A DNA stretch of 64,000 bases from Candidatus Accumulibacter affinis (GCA_016713625.1 JADJOT010000011.1:434001-498000); one strand, 5' to 3'. Counted from the stretch's first letter, positions 23,046 to 32,951 are shown. A program made the numbers and translations. Notes: generated from the sequence alone by a model not told the origin.

Positions 23046-25778
23046 ATGTCTACTGAAACAAAGAACGTTTACGTGTTTGGTGCCGCTCGAACTGACGGCG
23101 ATGCCAAGATGAAGAATCTGCTGGGCGGCAAAGGCGCCAATCTGGCGGAAATGTGCCGCCTGGGAATTCTCGTGCCGCCAGGTTTCACGATCAGCACGGA
23201 GGTGTGCACGGTCTACAGCGAGCAGGGGCAGGATGCCGTGGTCAAGCTGATCGAGGCCGACGTCCTGCAGGGCGTGGCTTTCGTCGAACAGGAAATGGGC
23301 AAGAAATTCGGCGACGCCGCGGATCCGCTCCTGCTGTCGGTGCGCTCGGGATCGCGTGCGTCGATGCCCGGCATGATGGACACCATCCTCAACCTCGGTC
23401 TCAACGACGAAGCGGTTGCTGGTTTGGCGCGCAAGGCCGGCAACGAACGCTTCGCATGGGATTCGTACCGCCGCTTTGTCCAGATGTACGGCGACGTGGT
23501 GATGGGTCTCAAGCCGGTATCGAAGCAGGAGCACGACCCCTTTGAAGTGGTCATCGACGCACTCAAGGAGAAAAAGGGCGTGCAACTCGATACCGAACTC
23601 GACACCAACGACCTGAAGGAGCTCGTGCTGCGTTTCAAGGGCCTGATTCGTGCCCGTGTCGGCCGCGAGTTCCCGACCGACCCGTGGGAACAGCTGTGGG
23701 GTGCGGTAATGGCCGTTTTCCAGAGCTGGAACAACGACCGCGCGCAGGTCTACCGCGAACTGAACGACATTCCCGATTCCTGGGGAACGGCGGTCAACGT
23801 CCAGGCGATGGTCTTCGGCAATCTCGGCGAACAGAGCGGCACCGGCGTTGCGTTTACCCGTGACGCAGGCACTGGTGAAGACCTGTTCAATGGCGAGTTC
23901 CTGATCAACGCTCAGGGTGAAGACGTGGTCGCTGGAACTCGCACACCGCAACAGGTCACCCTCGAAGGTTCGCGCCGCTGGGCGCAACTGGCGCTGGTCA
24001 GCGAAGAGGAGCGCAGCAGCAAGTTCCCGTCACTCGAAGAGCTGATGCCCGAGATCTACCAGCAGCTGCTGCAGGCGGAAACAAAGCTCGAAAATCACTA
24101 CAAGGACATGCAGGACGTCGAGTTCACGATCCAGGAAGGTCGTCTGTGGATGCTCCAGACGCGCAACGGCAAGCGCACCGGCGCAGCCATGGTCCGCATC
24201 GCCATGCAAATGCTCAAGCAGGGGATGATTGACGAGAAAGAGGCCCTGCGGCGAGTGGACGCCGAGCGTTTGAACGAACTGTTGCACCCGGTCTTTGACC
24301 CGGCCGCGATCAAGAACGCACGTTCCATAGCGCATGGCCTGCCCGCATCACCAGGCGCCGCAACCGGACAGATCGTCTTCTTCGCCGATGAAGCCGAGGA
24401 ATGGGTCAGAAAGGGCAAAACCGTGATCCTGGTGCGCCAGGAAACGTCGCCCGAAGACCTGCGCGGGATGAGCGTGGCGAAGGGAATTCTCACCGCCCGC
24501 GGAGGCATGACCTCGCACGCGGCGGTGGTCGCGCGCGGCATGGGCAAGTGCTGCATCTCCGGCGCCGGCGCAGTGCGTGTCGACTACCACGCGCGCACGA
24601 TGACGATCGGTAATCAGAAATACGACGAAGGCGACTGGATTTCGCTCGACGGCTCGACCGGTGAAGTATATGAGGGCCAGGTGCCAACCAAGGAAGCCGA
24701 ACTCACCGGCGACTTCGGGTCGCTGATGGACCTCACCGACCGCTACAAGCGACTTGGCGTACGCGCCAACGCCGACACTCCGGACGACGCCAAGGTGGCT
24801 CGCAATTTCGGCGCCAAGGGAATCGGCCTGTGCCGCACCGAACACATGTTCTTCGAGGGCGATCGCATCAAGGCGGTTCGCGAAATGATCCTTGCCGATG
24901 ACGAAGCCGGACGCCGCCGCGCGCTGGCCAAGCTGCTGCCGATGCAGCGCAGCGACTTCGAAGGCCTGTTCCGCGAGATGAGCGGTCTGGCCGTCACCAT
25001 CCGCCTGCTCGACCCGCCGCTGCACGAGTTCGTGCCGCACGACGAAGAAAACCAGCGCATCATGGCACATGAAATGAACGTGCCGCTGGGCGTGATCAAG
25101 ATGCGGGTCGACGATCTGCACGAGTTCAACCCGATGATGGGCCATCGCGGCTGCCGCCTCGGCATCACCTATCCGGAAATCACCGAGATGCAGACCCGCG
25201 CCATCCTCGAGGCGGGTCTCAACATGAAGGCCAAGGGTTTCGAGGTCAAGGCCGAGATCATGATCCCGCTGGTCGGCACGGTGCGCGAATTCAACGCCCA
25301 GGCCAAGATCATTCGCCAGACGGCGGCGGCGGTCTTCGCCGAGCGCGGCGAAAAACTCGAATACCTGCTCGGCACGATGATCGAAACGCCGCGCGCCGCC
25401 CTGATCGCCGACAGTATCGGTCAGCAGGCGGAGTTCTTCTCGTTTGGCACCAACGACCTGACGCAGATGACCATGGGTTTCTCCCGCGACGACGCCGGCA
25501 AGTTCCTGCCCAGCTACCTGAAGGACGGCATGTACGAGCAGGATCCCTTCCAGTCGATCGACCAGAAAGGCGTCGGCCTGCTGGTCAAGATGGCCGTCGA
25601 GAAAGGCCGGGCGGCGCGTCCGGGAATCAAGCTCGGCGTCTGCGGTGAGCACGGTGGCGACCCGGCTTCGGTCGGTTTCTTCCATCGCGCTGGTCTCGAC
25701 TACGTCAGCTGCTCGCCGTTCCGGGTGCCGCTGGCCCGCCTGGCGGCCGCGCAAGCAGCCCTTGACGACGACAAGTAA
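23046..25778 (+). CDS. ppdK: Pyruvate, phosphate dikinase
   Basis: 910 residues from ATG 23046 (MSTETKNVYVFG); an in-frame ATG at 23010 lies inside the preceding hairpin and is less likely. Interconverts pyruvate + ATP + Pi with PEP + AMP + PPi. The N-terminal nucleotide-grasp domain has LLGGKGANLAEM. The phosphohistidine domain has GGMTSHAAVVARGMGK with the catalytic His. The C-terminal barrel has GLCRTEHMFF, MGHRGCRLGI and a C-terminal CGEHGGDP motif with the catalytic Cys. Follows the 2-oxoacid oxidoreductase genes, giving a route between acetyl-CoA, pyruvate and PEP. The PPi it makes or uses links it to HppA. Confidence 0.96.
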   Translation: MSTETKNVYVFGAARTDGDAKMKNLLGGKGANLAEMCRLGILVPPGFTISTEVCTVYSEQGQDAVVKLIEADVLQGVAFVEQEMGKKFGDAADPLLLSVRSGSRASMPGMMDTILNLGLNDEAVAGLARKAGNERFAWDSYRRFVQMYGDVVMGLKPVSKQEHDPFEVVIDALKEKKGVQLDTELDTNDLKELVLRFKGLIRARVGREFPTDPWEQLWGAVMAVFQSWNNDRAQVYRELNDIPDSWGTAVNVQAMVFGNLGEQSGTGVAFTRDAGTGEDLFNGEFLINAQGEDVVAGTRTPQQVTLEGSRRWAQLALVSEEERSSKFPSLEELMPEIYQQLLQAETKLENHYKDMQDVEFTIQEGRLWMLQTRNGKRTGAAMVRIAMQMLKQGMIDEKEALRRVDAERLNELLHPVFDPAAIKNARSIAHGLPASPGAATGQIVFFADEAEEWVRKGKTVILVRQETSPEDLRGMSVAKGILTARGGMTSHAAVVARGMGKCCISGAGAVRVDYHARTMTIGNQKYDEGDWISLDGSTGEVYEGQVPTKEAELTGDFGSLMDLTDRYKRLGVRANADTPDDAKVARNFGAKGIGLCRTEHMFFEGDRIKAVREMILADDEAGRRRALAKLLPMQRSDFEGLFREMSGLAVTIRLLDPPLHEFVPHDEENQRIMAHEMNVPLGVIKMRVDDLHEFNPMMGHRGCRLGITYPEITEMQTRAILEAGLNMKAKGFEVKAEIMIPLVGTVREFNAQAKIIRQTAAAVFAERGEKLEYLLGTMIETPRAALIADSIGQQAEFFSFGTNDLTQMTMGFSRDDAGKFLPSYLKDGMYEQDPFQSIDQKGVGLLVKMAVEKGRAARPGIKLGVCGEHGGDPASVGFFHRAGLDYVSCSPFRVPLARLAAAQAALDDDK

Positions 25779-25895
25779 GTTCGAGGAAGCAGCACGACCC
25801 GCTCCCGCAAGCCGGAAATCCCGTGCTTCGGGAGAGGCGAACGGCTGGCTGTGGCTGGCTTGGTGCTTGACCACCGGCCGTCGCCAATTCCCGAA

Positions 25896-25932
25896 GATCG
25901 ACACCCCTGCTTGGCCAGGAGGGTCGATCTTT
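25896..25932 (+). terminator. Probable terminator after ppdK
   Basis: GATCGACACCC (from 25896) pairs with GGGTCGATC (25921-25929), leaving one bulged base, and is followed by a short TTTT run. It sits about 120 bases after the ppdK stop and upstream of tgt. Confidence 0.5.
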
Positions 25933-26063
25933 TCCTCCTCCAAGGCATGCACCGCCGCCCGTAATTGGTGGCGCGGCCACCTGTTCCCCGGCTCCACGCA
26001 AGTCGTGGCGGCTAAGCGCCTGCGTCCGACCCGGGCGCCGCCATTCCACATCATTTGCCAACC

Positions 26064-27179
26064 ATGAACTTCCACCTTCTCGCCAACGATGGTGCAGCTC
26101 GCCGAGGCCGTATCACCCTCGCTCATGGTAGCGTCGAGACGCCCGCGTTCATGCCGGTTGGCACCTATGGGACGGTCAAGGCGATGACCCCACGCGACCT
26201 CATCGAGATCGGCGCGCAGATCTGCCTGGGCAATACCTTTCACCTCTGGCTACGCCCCGGGCTGGAGATCATCGCCAGCCACGGTGGTCTGCACCGCTTC
26301 ATGGGCTGGAATGGCCCGATCCTCACTGACTCCGGCGGCTTTCAGGTATTTTCGCTCGGTGCGCTGCGCAAGATCACCGAGGAGGGAGTGAAATTCCAGT
26401 CACCGATCAATGGCGACCGCAAGTTCCTTACTCCTGAAGAGTCGATGCACATTCAGCATCGGCTCAATTCCGATATCGTCATGATTCTTGACGAATGCAC
26501 TCCCTACCCGGCCAGCCATGACGAAGCGGCCGCGTCGATGCGCCGGTCACTGCGCTGGGCGAAACGCTCGCGCGCGCAGCATGACCAGCTGGAAAACCCG
26601 AACGTACTGTTCGGGATCGTCCAGGGTGGCATGTACGAAGATCTCCGCGACGAGTCGCTGGCCGGACTGGCAGAAATCGCCTTCGATGGCTTTGCCATTG
26701 GCGGTCTTTCCGTCGGCGAGCCGAAGGGCGAGATGGCGCGCATCCTGGCGCACACTGCCCCACGCATGCCCCGGGAAAAGCCGCGCTATCTCATGGGCGT
26801 TGGCACACCGGAAGATCTGGTCGCCGCCGTCCAGGCCGGCATCGACATGTTCGACTGCGTGCTGCCGACGCGCAACGCGCGCAATGGGCATTTCTTTACT
26901 CGCCATGGCGACGTCCGCATCAGAAATGCCAGACACAAGAACGACCCGCAGCCGCTTGACACGAGCTGCGGGTGTTATACCTGCCGAAACTTTTCGCGCG
27001 CCTACCTCCACCACCTCAACCGTGTAGGCGAGATTCTCGCCGCCCAGCTCGGGACGCTGCACAACCTGCACTACTATCAGGAACTGATGCACGATCTGCG
27101 TGACGCGATTGCCAGCGGCACCCTGACGGCAACGGCCGCCGCCTTCCACAGTGCGCGCCAGCAACAGAGCCGGTGCTAG
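26064..27179 (+). CDS. tgt: tRNA-guanine transglycosylase (queuine tRNA-ribosyltransferase)
   Basis: 371 residues from ATG 26064; an in-frame TTG nine bases earlier is less likely. Exchanges guanine-34 for preQ1 in GUN-anticodon tRNAs. Has the nucleophile-region motif LTDSGGFQVFSL, the GGLSVGEPK and YLMGVGTPEDL blocks, the second-Asp motif FDCVLPTRNARNG, and the zinc site CGCYTCRNFSRAYLHHL (Cys-x-Cys-x2-Cys plus His). Followed by yajC-secD-secF, the classic order. queA, often upstream, is not present here. Confidence 0.97.
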   Translation: MNFHLLANDGAARRGRITLAHGSVETPAFMPVGTYGTVKAMTPRDLIEIGAQICLGNTFHLWLRPGLEIIASHGGLHRFMGWNGPILTDSGGFQVFSLGALRKITEEGVKFQSPINGDRKFLTPEESMHIQHRLNSDIVMILDECTPYPASHDEAAASMRRSLRWAKRSRAQHDQLENPNVLFGIVQGGMYEDLRDESLAGLAEIAFDGFAIGGLSVGEPKGEMARILAHTAPRMPREKPRYLMGVGTPEDLVAAVQAGIDMFDCVLPTRNARNGHFFTRHGDVRIRNARHKNDPQPLDTSCGCYTCRNFSRAYLHHLNRVGEILAAQLGTLHNLHYYQELMHDLRDAIASGTLTATAAAFHSARQQQSRC

Positions 27180-27227
27180 TGGTACAATTACCGGTTCAAT
27201 CAAAACATTCTGCTTTAGGAGACTGAT

Positions 27228-27554
27228 GTGCTGATCAGCACCGCCCACGCCCAACAAGCCGCCACCACCGACCCGATGGGCGGCTTCATGCAACTGCTGC
27301 CGATCATTCTGATGTTCGTGGTCCTCTACTTCCTGATGATTCGCCCGCAAATGAAGCGCGCGAAGGAACACAAGGCGCTGATCGAAGCTATTGCCAAAGG
27401 CGACGAGGTCGTCACGGGCGGTGGCATCGCCGGCCGCGTCACCGGCATCACCGACAGCTTCCTGATTCTCGAAATTGCCGTCGGCGTCGAAGTCCGACTG
27501 CAGAAACAGGCCGTTACGGTCGTTCTGCCCAAGGGTACGCTGAAAGCGCTCTAA
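27228..27554 (+). CDS. yajC: Preprotein translocase subunit YajC
   Basis: 108 residues, starting at GTG 27228 with AGGAG upstream. One N-terminal membrane helix (about 18-40, LLPIILMFVVLYFLMIRPQ), then the conserved cytosolic region with KGDEVVTGGGIAGRVTGI. Accessory partner of SecDF in the inner membrane. Operon with secD and secF; an overlapping ATG two bases earlier is out of frame. Confidence 0.95.
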   Translation: MLISTAHAQQAATTDPMGGFMQLLPIILMFVVLYFLMIRPQMKRAKEHKALIEAIAKGDEVVTGGGIAGRVTGITDSFLILEIAVGVEVRLQKQAVTVVLPKGTLKAL

Positions 27555-27607
27555 CCACCTGCCGGGCCGCTACTGTCGGCGCCCGCGCCATCTCACCGCA
27601 AACATCC

Positions 27608-29485
27608 ATGAATCGCTATCCGCTCTGGAAATACGTCACCGTCGCCCTCGCGCTCCTGTTCGGCCTGGTGTACACCCTGCCGAACTTCTTCGGCGAATCC
27701 CCTGCGGTCCAGGTTTCCAGCGCCAAGGCCACCCTCAAGGTTGATGACAGGACCCGCGAACGCGTGGCAAGCGCCCTGCAGACGGCCGGTATCGAGAACA
27801 GCGGCATCTTCCTCGACAGCAACGGCGTCAAGGTTCGCCTGCTGACTACGGACACCCAGCTGCAGGCGAAAGACCTGCTCGAAAAACAGTTCAATCCGGA
27901 TCACGACAACCCGCAGTACGTGGTTGCCCTGAATCTGCTGTCGAGTTCACCGCGCTGGTTGACCAGCCTGCATGCCCTGCCCATGTATCTCGGCCTCGAC
28001 CTGCGCGGCGGCGTGCATTTCCTGCTGCAGGTAGACATGAAGGGCGCGCTGACCAAGCGTCTGGACGCCATCAGCGGCGACCTGCGCAGCCTGCTGCGCG
28101 ACAAGACCATTCGTCACGCCGGCATCACTCGCGAAGGAGAACGGGTGTTGATCCGCTTCCGCGACAACGAGACGCGCAACAAGGCGCGCATCGTCCTCGA
28201 AGACAATCAGTCCGACCTGCTCCTGGCCGATCAGGGAGAAGGCGATGACCTCAAGCTGGTGGCCACGCTCAAACCAGAAGCGATCAAGCGCATCCAGGAA
28301 TTCGCCATCAAGCAGAACATGACGACGCTGCACAATCGGATCAACGAACTCGGCGTCGCCGAACCGGTGATCGCCCAGCAGGGTGCTGACCGCATCGTCG
28401 TGCAGTTGCCCGGGGTGCAGGACACGGCCAAAGCGAAAGACATTCTCGGTCGCACCGCGACGCTGGAGATCCGCATGGTCGACGACACCCCGGGTGCCGT
28501 CGAAGCGGCGCAGGCGGGTCAGGCGCCCTTCGGGACCGAACTCTATATCGAACGTGGCGCCATGCCGCTGCTGGTCAAGAAACAGGTGGTGCTGACCGGC
28601 GACCGACTTACCGACGCACAGCCGGGTTTCGACAACCAGACGCAGGAACCCGCCGTCCACCTGACGCTTGATTCAGCCGGGGCACGTATTTTCAAGGACA
28701 TCACGCGCGACAACGTCGGCAAGCGGATGGCCATCGTACTGGTCGAAAAAGGCAAGGGCGAGGTTGTCACGGCGCCGGTCATCCGGGCCGAGATCGGCGG
28801 CGGTCGCGTCCAGATCTCCGGCCGCATGAGCAGCATGGAGGCCAACGACACGGCGCTGCTGCTGCGTGCCGGTTCGCTGGCGGCACCAATGGAGATCATC
28901 GAGGAACGTACCATCGGCCCGAGCCTGGGCGCCGAGAACATCAGGAAGGGCTTTCAGTCGACGATGTGGGGCTTTGCGGCAATTGCCGTGTTCATGATCG
29001 CCTACTACAGTCTCTTCGGGCTGGTTTCGGTGATTGCCCTGGCCGCCAACCTGCTCTTCCTGGTCGCCCTGCTGTCCTTGCTGCAGGCGACCCTCACCTT
29101 GCCGGGAATCGCCGCCATTGCGCTGGCGCTAGGTATGGCCATCGACGCCAACGTTCTGATCAACGAGCGCATCCGCGAGGAGCTGCGCAACGGATCAACA
29201 CCGCAGGCGGCGATTCACACCGGTTACGAGCGCGCCTTCGGGACGATTCTTGACTCCAACATCACAACCTTGATCGCCGGCATCGCGCTGCTGATTTTCG
29301 GATCGGGCCCGGTGCGAGGTTTTGCCGTGGTGCACTGCCTGGGGATCCTGACTTCCCTGTTCTCTGCCGTGGTCGTCTCGCGCGCGCTCATCAATCTGAT
29401 CTACGGCCGTCGCCGCAAAGTCGAATCGCTGGCCATCGGCCAGGTCTGGAAACCGGGGAACGCCGGTAACGCTGCAGCCACCTAG
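27608..29485 (+). CDS. secD: Protein translocase subunit SecD
   Basis: 625 residues, typical length. The N-terminal helix is followed by the large periplasmic P1 region (begins near LGLDLRGGVHFLLQVD). The C-terminal block of five membrane helices contains the ALALGMAIDANVLINERIREE motif, where the conserved Asp takes part in proton-driven translocation. Inner membrane. Works with SecF and YajC; secF follows after 12 bases. Confidence 0.97.
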   Translation: MNRYPLWKYVTVALALLFGLVYTLPNFFGESPAVQVSSAKATLKVDDRTRERVASALQTAGIENSGIFLDSNGVKVRLLTTDTQLQAKDLLEKQFNPDHDNPQYVVALNLLSSSPRWLTSLHALPMYLGLDLRGGVHFLLQVDMKGALTKRLDAISGDLRSLLRDKTIRHAGITREGERVLIRFRDNETRNKARIVLEDNQSDLLLADQGEGDDLKLVATLKPEAIKRIQEFAIKQNMTTLHNRINELGVAEPVIAQQGADRIVVQLPGVQDTAKAKDILGRTATLEIRMVDDTPGAVEAAQAGQAPFGTELYIERGAMPLLVKKQVVLTGDRLTDAQPGFDNQTQEPAVHLTLDSAGARIFKDITRDNVGKRMAIVLVEKGKGEVVTAPVIRAEIGGGRVQISGRMSSMEANDTALLLRAGSLAAPMEIIEERTIGPSLGAENIRKGFQSTMWGFAAIAVFMIAYYSLFGLVSVIALAANLLFLVALLSLLQATLTLPGIAAIALALGMAIDANVLINERIREELRNGSTPQAAIHTGYERAFGTILDSNITTLIAGIALLIFGSGPVRGFAVVHCLGILTSLFSAVVVSRALINLIYGRRRKVESLAIGQVWKPGNAGNAAAT

Positions 29486-29497
29486 GAATAGACGAAG

Positions 29498-30442
29498 ATG
29501 GAATTTTTCCGGATCAGAAAAGACATCCCGTTCATGCGGCATGCGCTGGTATTCAACGTCATCTCGCTGCTCACCTTCCTGCTGGCGGTGTTTTTTCTTT
29601 TCAGCCGCGGGCTGCACCTCTCGGTCGAGTTCACCGGCGGTACGCTGATCGAACTCAACTACGCGCAGGCAGCCAATCTGGAGAAGGTACGCGATGGCCT
29701 CGCCAAGGCCGGTTACACCGACCTCGCGGTGCAGAATTTCGGCTCCAGCCGGGACGTCCTGATCCGCCTGCCGCTCAAGGCCGAGCAAAACACCGCCAAG
29801 ATCGGCGAGTCGGTGATGCAGGCCCTCGCCGCCGAGGCGCCCGGCGCCACCTTGCGCCGGGTCGAGTTCGTTGGCCCGCAGGTCGGCCGGGAACTCGCTG
29901 AAAACGGCGCCCTGGCGCTATTGCTGGTGGTCGTCGGAATCGTCCTGTACCTGGCTTTTCGTTTCGAGTGGCGCTTTTCCGTCTCGGCAATCATCGCCAA
30001 CCTGCACGACGTGATCATCATTCTCGGTTTCTTCGCCTTCTTCCAGTGGGAGTTCTCGCTCTCGGTGCTGGCCGCGGTGCTGGCTGTCCTCGGCTACTCG
30101 GTGAACGAATCGGTGGTGGTTTTCGACCGGGTCCGCGAGACCTTCCGGAAAGCCCGCGGCCTGACCACTCCGCAGGTCCTCGACCACGCGATCACCAGCA
30201 CCATCTCGCGCACCATCATCACGCACGGGTCGACGCAGATGATGGTGCTCTCGATGCTGCTCTTCGGTGGGGAAACGCTGTATTACTTTGCACTGGCCTT
30301 GACCATCGGCATCTGCTTCGGCATCTACTCGTCGGTGCTGGTGGCCAGCCCGCTGGTGATGTGGCTCGGCGTCTCACGCGAGCAGTTCATCCGGCCGAAG
30401 AAGCAAGTCGAGGGCGCCAACGCGGACGGCGCGGTCGTTTAG
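29498..30442 (+). CDS. secF: Protein translocase subunit SecF
   Basis: 314 residues. N-terminal helix (about 18-38), the SVEFTGGTLIEL periplasmic segment, then the five-helix block with GYSVNESVVVFDRVRE, the SecF counterpart of the SecD helix-4 motif. Partner of SecD; a complete copy with no anomaly. The 218 bases after it hold nothing recognisable apart from the start region of the next gene. Confidence 0.97.
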   Translation: MEFFRIRKDIPFMRHALVFNVISLLTFLLAVFFLFSRGLHLSVEFTGGTLIELNYAQAANLEKVRDGLAKAGYTDLAVQNFGSSRDVLIRLPLKAEQNTAKIGESVMQALAAEAPGATLRRVEFVGPQVGRELAENGALALLLVVVGIVLYLAFRFEWRFSVSAIIANLHDVIIILGFFAFFQWEFSLSVLAAVLAVLGYSVNESVVVFDRVRETFRKARGLTTPQVLDHAITSTISRTIITHGSTQMMVLSMLLFGGETLYYFALALTIGICFGIYSSVLVASPLVMWLGVSREQFIRPKKQVEGANADGAVV

Positions 30443-30660
30443 GAAGCGGCATCGCGCTGATGCCAGCCAGTGTTGCAGCCGTGTAGTCCTGTAGTCCGTA
30501 TCGAAGGGAAGGGAATCCGGGTAGTCACGGCAAGCGCGGGCGCGGATTCTCCTTTCGCGGCACGGAGTGAACTGTCTCGGTGACGCGATGTTGCCGAACG
30601 CGCTGGTCTGCCGCTCTGCTATACTCGCGCGCTTTCCCAACATCCGCGCCAGCACAGACC

Positions 30661-31293
30661 ATGAAATACCAGATCGTCCCGGTAACGCCTTTCGAGCAGA
30701 ACTGCAGCCTGCTGTGGTGCGAACAGACCCGACGCGGAGCCGTGGTCGATCCGGGTGGAGACGTGTCGCGTATCCTGCGTGCGGTCGAAGCCAACGGCGT
30801 CGAGCTGGAGAAAATCCTCGTCACGCACGGACATATCGACCACGCCGGCGCCGTTGCCGAGTTGGCGGAGCGCCTGTCATTGCCAATCGAAGGCCCACAG
30901 CGCGAGGATCAGTTCTGGATTGATGGAATGCCGGCGCAGAGCAGGATGTTCGGCTTCGCCAATGTGCGAGGGTTCACGCCGGACCGCTGGCTCGAGCAGG
31001 GCGACACGGTGTGCTTCGGCAAGGTCGAGATGGAGGTCCTGCATTGCCCCGGACATACCCCTGGGCACGTGGTCTTCTTTGACAGGCCCGGCCGCCTGGC
31101 GATCGTTGGCGACGTGTTGTTCCAGGGATCGGTTGGCCGCACCGACTTCCCGAAAGGTGATTTCGATACGTTGATTGCTTCGATCCGCAAGCAGCTCTGG
31201 CCGCTCGGTGACGACGTTGCCTTCATCCCCGGGCACGGACCGATGTCTACCTTCGGTTCCGAACGGCGCAGCAATCCATTCTGCGGCGACTGA
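30661..31293 (+). CDS. Metallo-beta-lactamase-fold hydrolase (glyoxalase II-like, YcbL type)
   Basis: 210 residues from ATG 30661. Metal motif THGHIDHAG (about 56-64), a downstream His in CPGHTPGHVVFF, Asp in IVGDVLFQGSVGRTD, and His in FIPGHGP complete a two-metal site. The short form without the long C-terminal helical domain of true glyoxalase II resembles E. coli YcbL, which has weak hydroxyacylglutathione hydrolase activity. Likely cytosolic. Substrate not certain. Confidence 0.88.
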   Translation: MKYQIVPVTPFEQNCSLLWCEQTRRGAVVDPGGDVSRILRAVEANGVELEKILVTHGHIDHAGAVAELAERLSLPIEGPQREDQFWIDGMPAQSRMFGFANVRGFTPDRWLEQGDTVCFGKVEMEVLHCPGHTPGHVVFFDRPGRLAIVGDVLFQGSVGRTDFPKGDFDTLIASIRKQLWPLGDDVAFIPGHGPMSTFGSERRSNPFCGD

Positions 31294-31424
31294 AGGCGTC
31301 GCGGCGACCTCTGCCCGCTGGCCCGACAGGCTTTCCCGAAACAACGCGCATCTACTCCGGAAACCCAACGGCCGCAGAGGTGCTTTCCGGCACCTCTGCG
31401 GGCTTGTTGTGGGCGCCTCGGCGC

Positions 31425-32861
31425 CTAGAAGTGCAGCGGCCGCTTGTCGCAGGCCAGGGCGGCTTCGTGAACCACTTCCGACAGCGTCGGGTGCGCGTGG
31501 CAGATGCGCGCCAGATCCTCGGCAGCGGCGCCAAACTCCATCGCCACGACGCCTTCCGAGATCAACTCCGAGGCATTGGCGCCGATGATATGCACGCCGA
31601 CAATGCGGTCGGTTTCTGCGTCCGACAGCATCTTGACAAAGCCGCTCGGATCCCCCATGCCCAACGCACGCCCATTCGCGGCAAAGGGAATCTTGCCGAC
31701 TTTGTAGGCGACGCCTTCCGCCTTCAACTGCTGCTCGGTCCTGCCGACCCAGGCAATCTCCGGGCTGGTATAGATCACCCAGGGGATAGTCTCGAAATTG
31801 CAGTGCCCGGCCTGACCTGCCATGATCTCGGCGACCATCACGCCCTCCTCCATCGCCTTGTGCGCCAACATCGGGCCAGCGACGACGTCGCCCACCGCCC
31901 ACACGCCGGGAAGGTTGGTACGGCAATGCGAATCGACTTCGATCTGGCCGCGGTCGGTGAGTTTCAGGCCGACCTTGTCGGCGGCCAGGCCGTCGGTGTT
32001 CGGGATGCGGCCAATCGAGACGATCAGGCGGTCAGCGTCGAGTTTCTGCTCGTTGCCGTCCTGGTCGGTATAGTCGATCGAGACGCCTTTCTGCGAGATC
32101 TTGACGTCGCCGATCTCGATGCCGGTGACCAGCTTTAGGCCCTGCTTGGCGAAAATCCTGGCCGCTTCCTTGGCGATATCGACGTCGGTCACCGACAGAA
32201 AGTCGGGCAGCGCCTCGAGGATGGTCACGTCGGAACCCAGGCGGCGCCAGACGCTGCCCATTTCCAGGCCGATCACGCCGGCACCGATCACCGCGAGTTT
32301 CTTCGGCACCGCGTCGAGATCGAGTGCGCCGACGTTGTCGCAGACGATCTCGTTATCGACCGGCACCCCTGGCAGGTGTCGGGCCTTGGAACCAGTGGCC
32401 ACAATCACCTGCTTCGCCTCGACCAGATCGTCACCCACCTTGAGCTGCCAGACCTCGCTGCCGGCGGCGCCCTTGCGGCCGACGAAGGCGCCATGCCCGT
32501 TCAGCAGGGTAATCTTGTTTTTCTTGAACAGTCCCTTGATGCCGCTGGTCAGCTGCTTGACGATGCCATCCTTGCGGCCGATCATCTTCGCCACATCAAT
32601 GATCGGCGCACCGACGCAGATGCCCTGATCGGCAAAACTGTGACCGGCCTCCTCGAAGAGGTGCGAAGTGTGCAGTAGCGCCTTTGAAGGAATGCAACCA
32701 ACGTTCAGACAGGTTCCGCCGAGACGTGGCTCGCCCTTCGGGTCAGCATAAGCATTTGATTCACAACAGGCAACACTAAAGCCGAGCTGCGCGGCGCGGA
32801 TGGCGGCAACGTAGCCACCCGGGCCAGCACCGACAACCAGAACGTCAAATTGCTTGGACAT
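31425..32861 (-). CDS. lpdA: Dihydrolipoyl dehydrogenase (E3)
   Basis: 478 residues from ATG 32861, backed by AAAGGGAAAC upstream on the minus strand. FAD motif VVGAGPGGYVAAIRAAQLG, redox-active disulfide GGTCLNVGCIPSK, NAD motif VIGAGVIGLEMGSVW, and the C-terminal dimer-interface His-Glu pair in HAHPTLSEVVHEA. Reoxidises the lipoyl groups of 2-oxoglutarate dehydrogenase. Last gene of sucA-sucB-lpd; a degenerate palindromic repeat lies between it and sucB. Confidence 0.97.
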   Translation of the reverse strand: MSKQFDVLVVGAGPGGYVAAIRAAQLGFSVACCESNAYADPKGEPRLGGTCLNVGCIPSKALLHTSHLFEEAGHSFADQGICVGAPIIDVAKMIGRKDGIVKQLTSGIKGLFKKNKITLLNGHGAFVGRKGAAGSEVWQLKVGDDLVEAKQVIVATGSKARHLPGVPVDNEIVCDNVGALDLDAVPKKLAVIGAGVIGLEMGSVWRRLGSDVTILEALPDFLSVTDVDIAKEAARIFAKQGLKLVTGIEIGDVKISQKGVSIDYTDQDGNEQKLDADRLIVSIGRIPNTDGLAADKVGLKLTDRGQIEVDSHCRTNLPGVWAVGDVVAGPMLAHKAMEEGVMVAEIMAGQAGHCNFETIPWVIYTSPEIAWVGRTEQQLKAEGVAYKVGKIPFAANGRALGMGDPSGFVKMLSDAETDRIVGVHIIGANASELISEGVVAMEFGAAAEDLARICHAHPTLSEVVHEAALACDKRPLHF

Positions 32862-32891
32862 GACAGTTTCCCTTTCCAACCGCAGAGACAA

Positions 32892-32940
32892 CAAGGCACA
32901 GAGTCCGCACAGAGTACATGCTCCGTGCCTCCGTGCCTTG
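32892..32940. repeat. Degenerate palindromic repeat between sucB and lpdA
   Basis: Left arm CAAGGCACAGAGTCCGCACAG (from 32892) against right arm CTCCGTGCCTCCGTGCCTTG (32921-32940), with a TACATG centre. The rhythm of CCG/GAG triplets resembles, in degenerate form, the CTCCGCG-type palindromes at 51.5, 52.2, 53.9 and 57.4 kb. It sits in the 90-base gap inside the sucAB-lpd transcript, so it may act as an intra-operon mRNA structure. Confidence 0.65.
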
Positions 32941-32951
32941 GTCGGGAGTGG

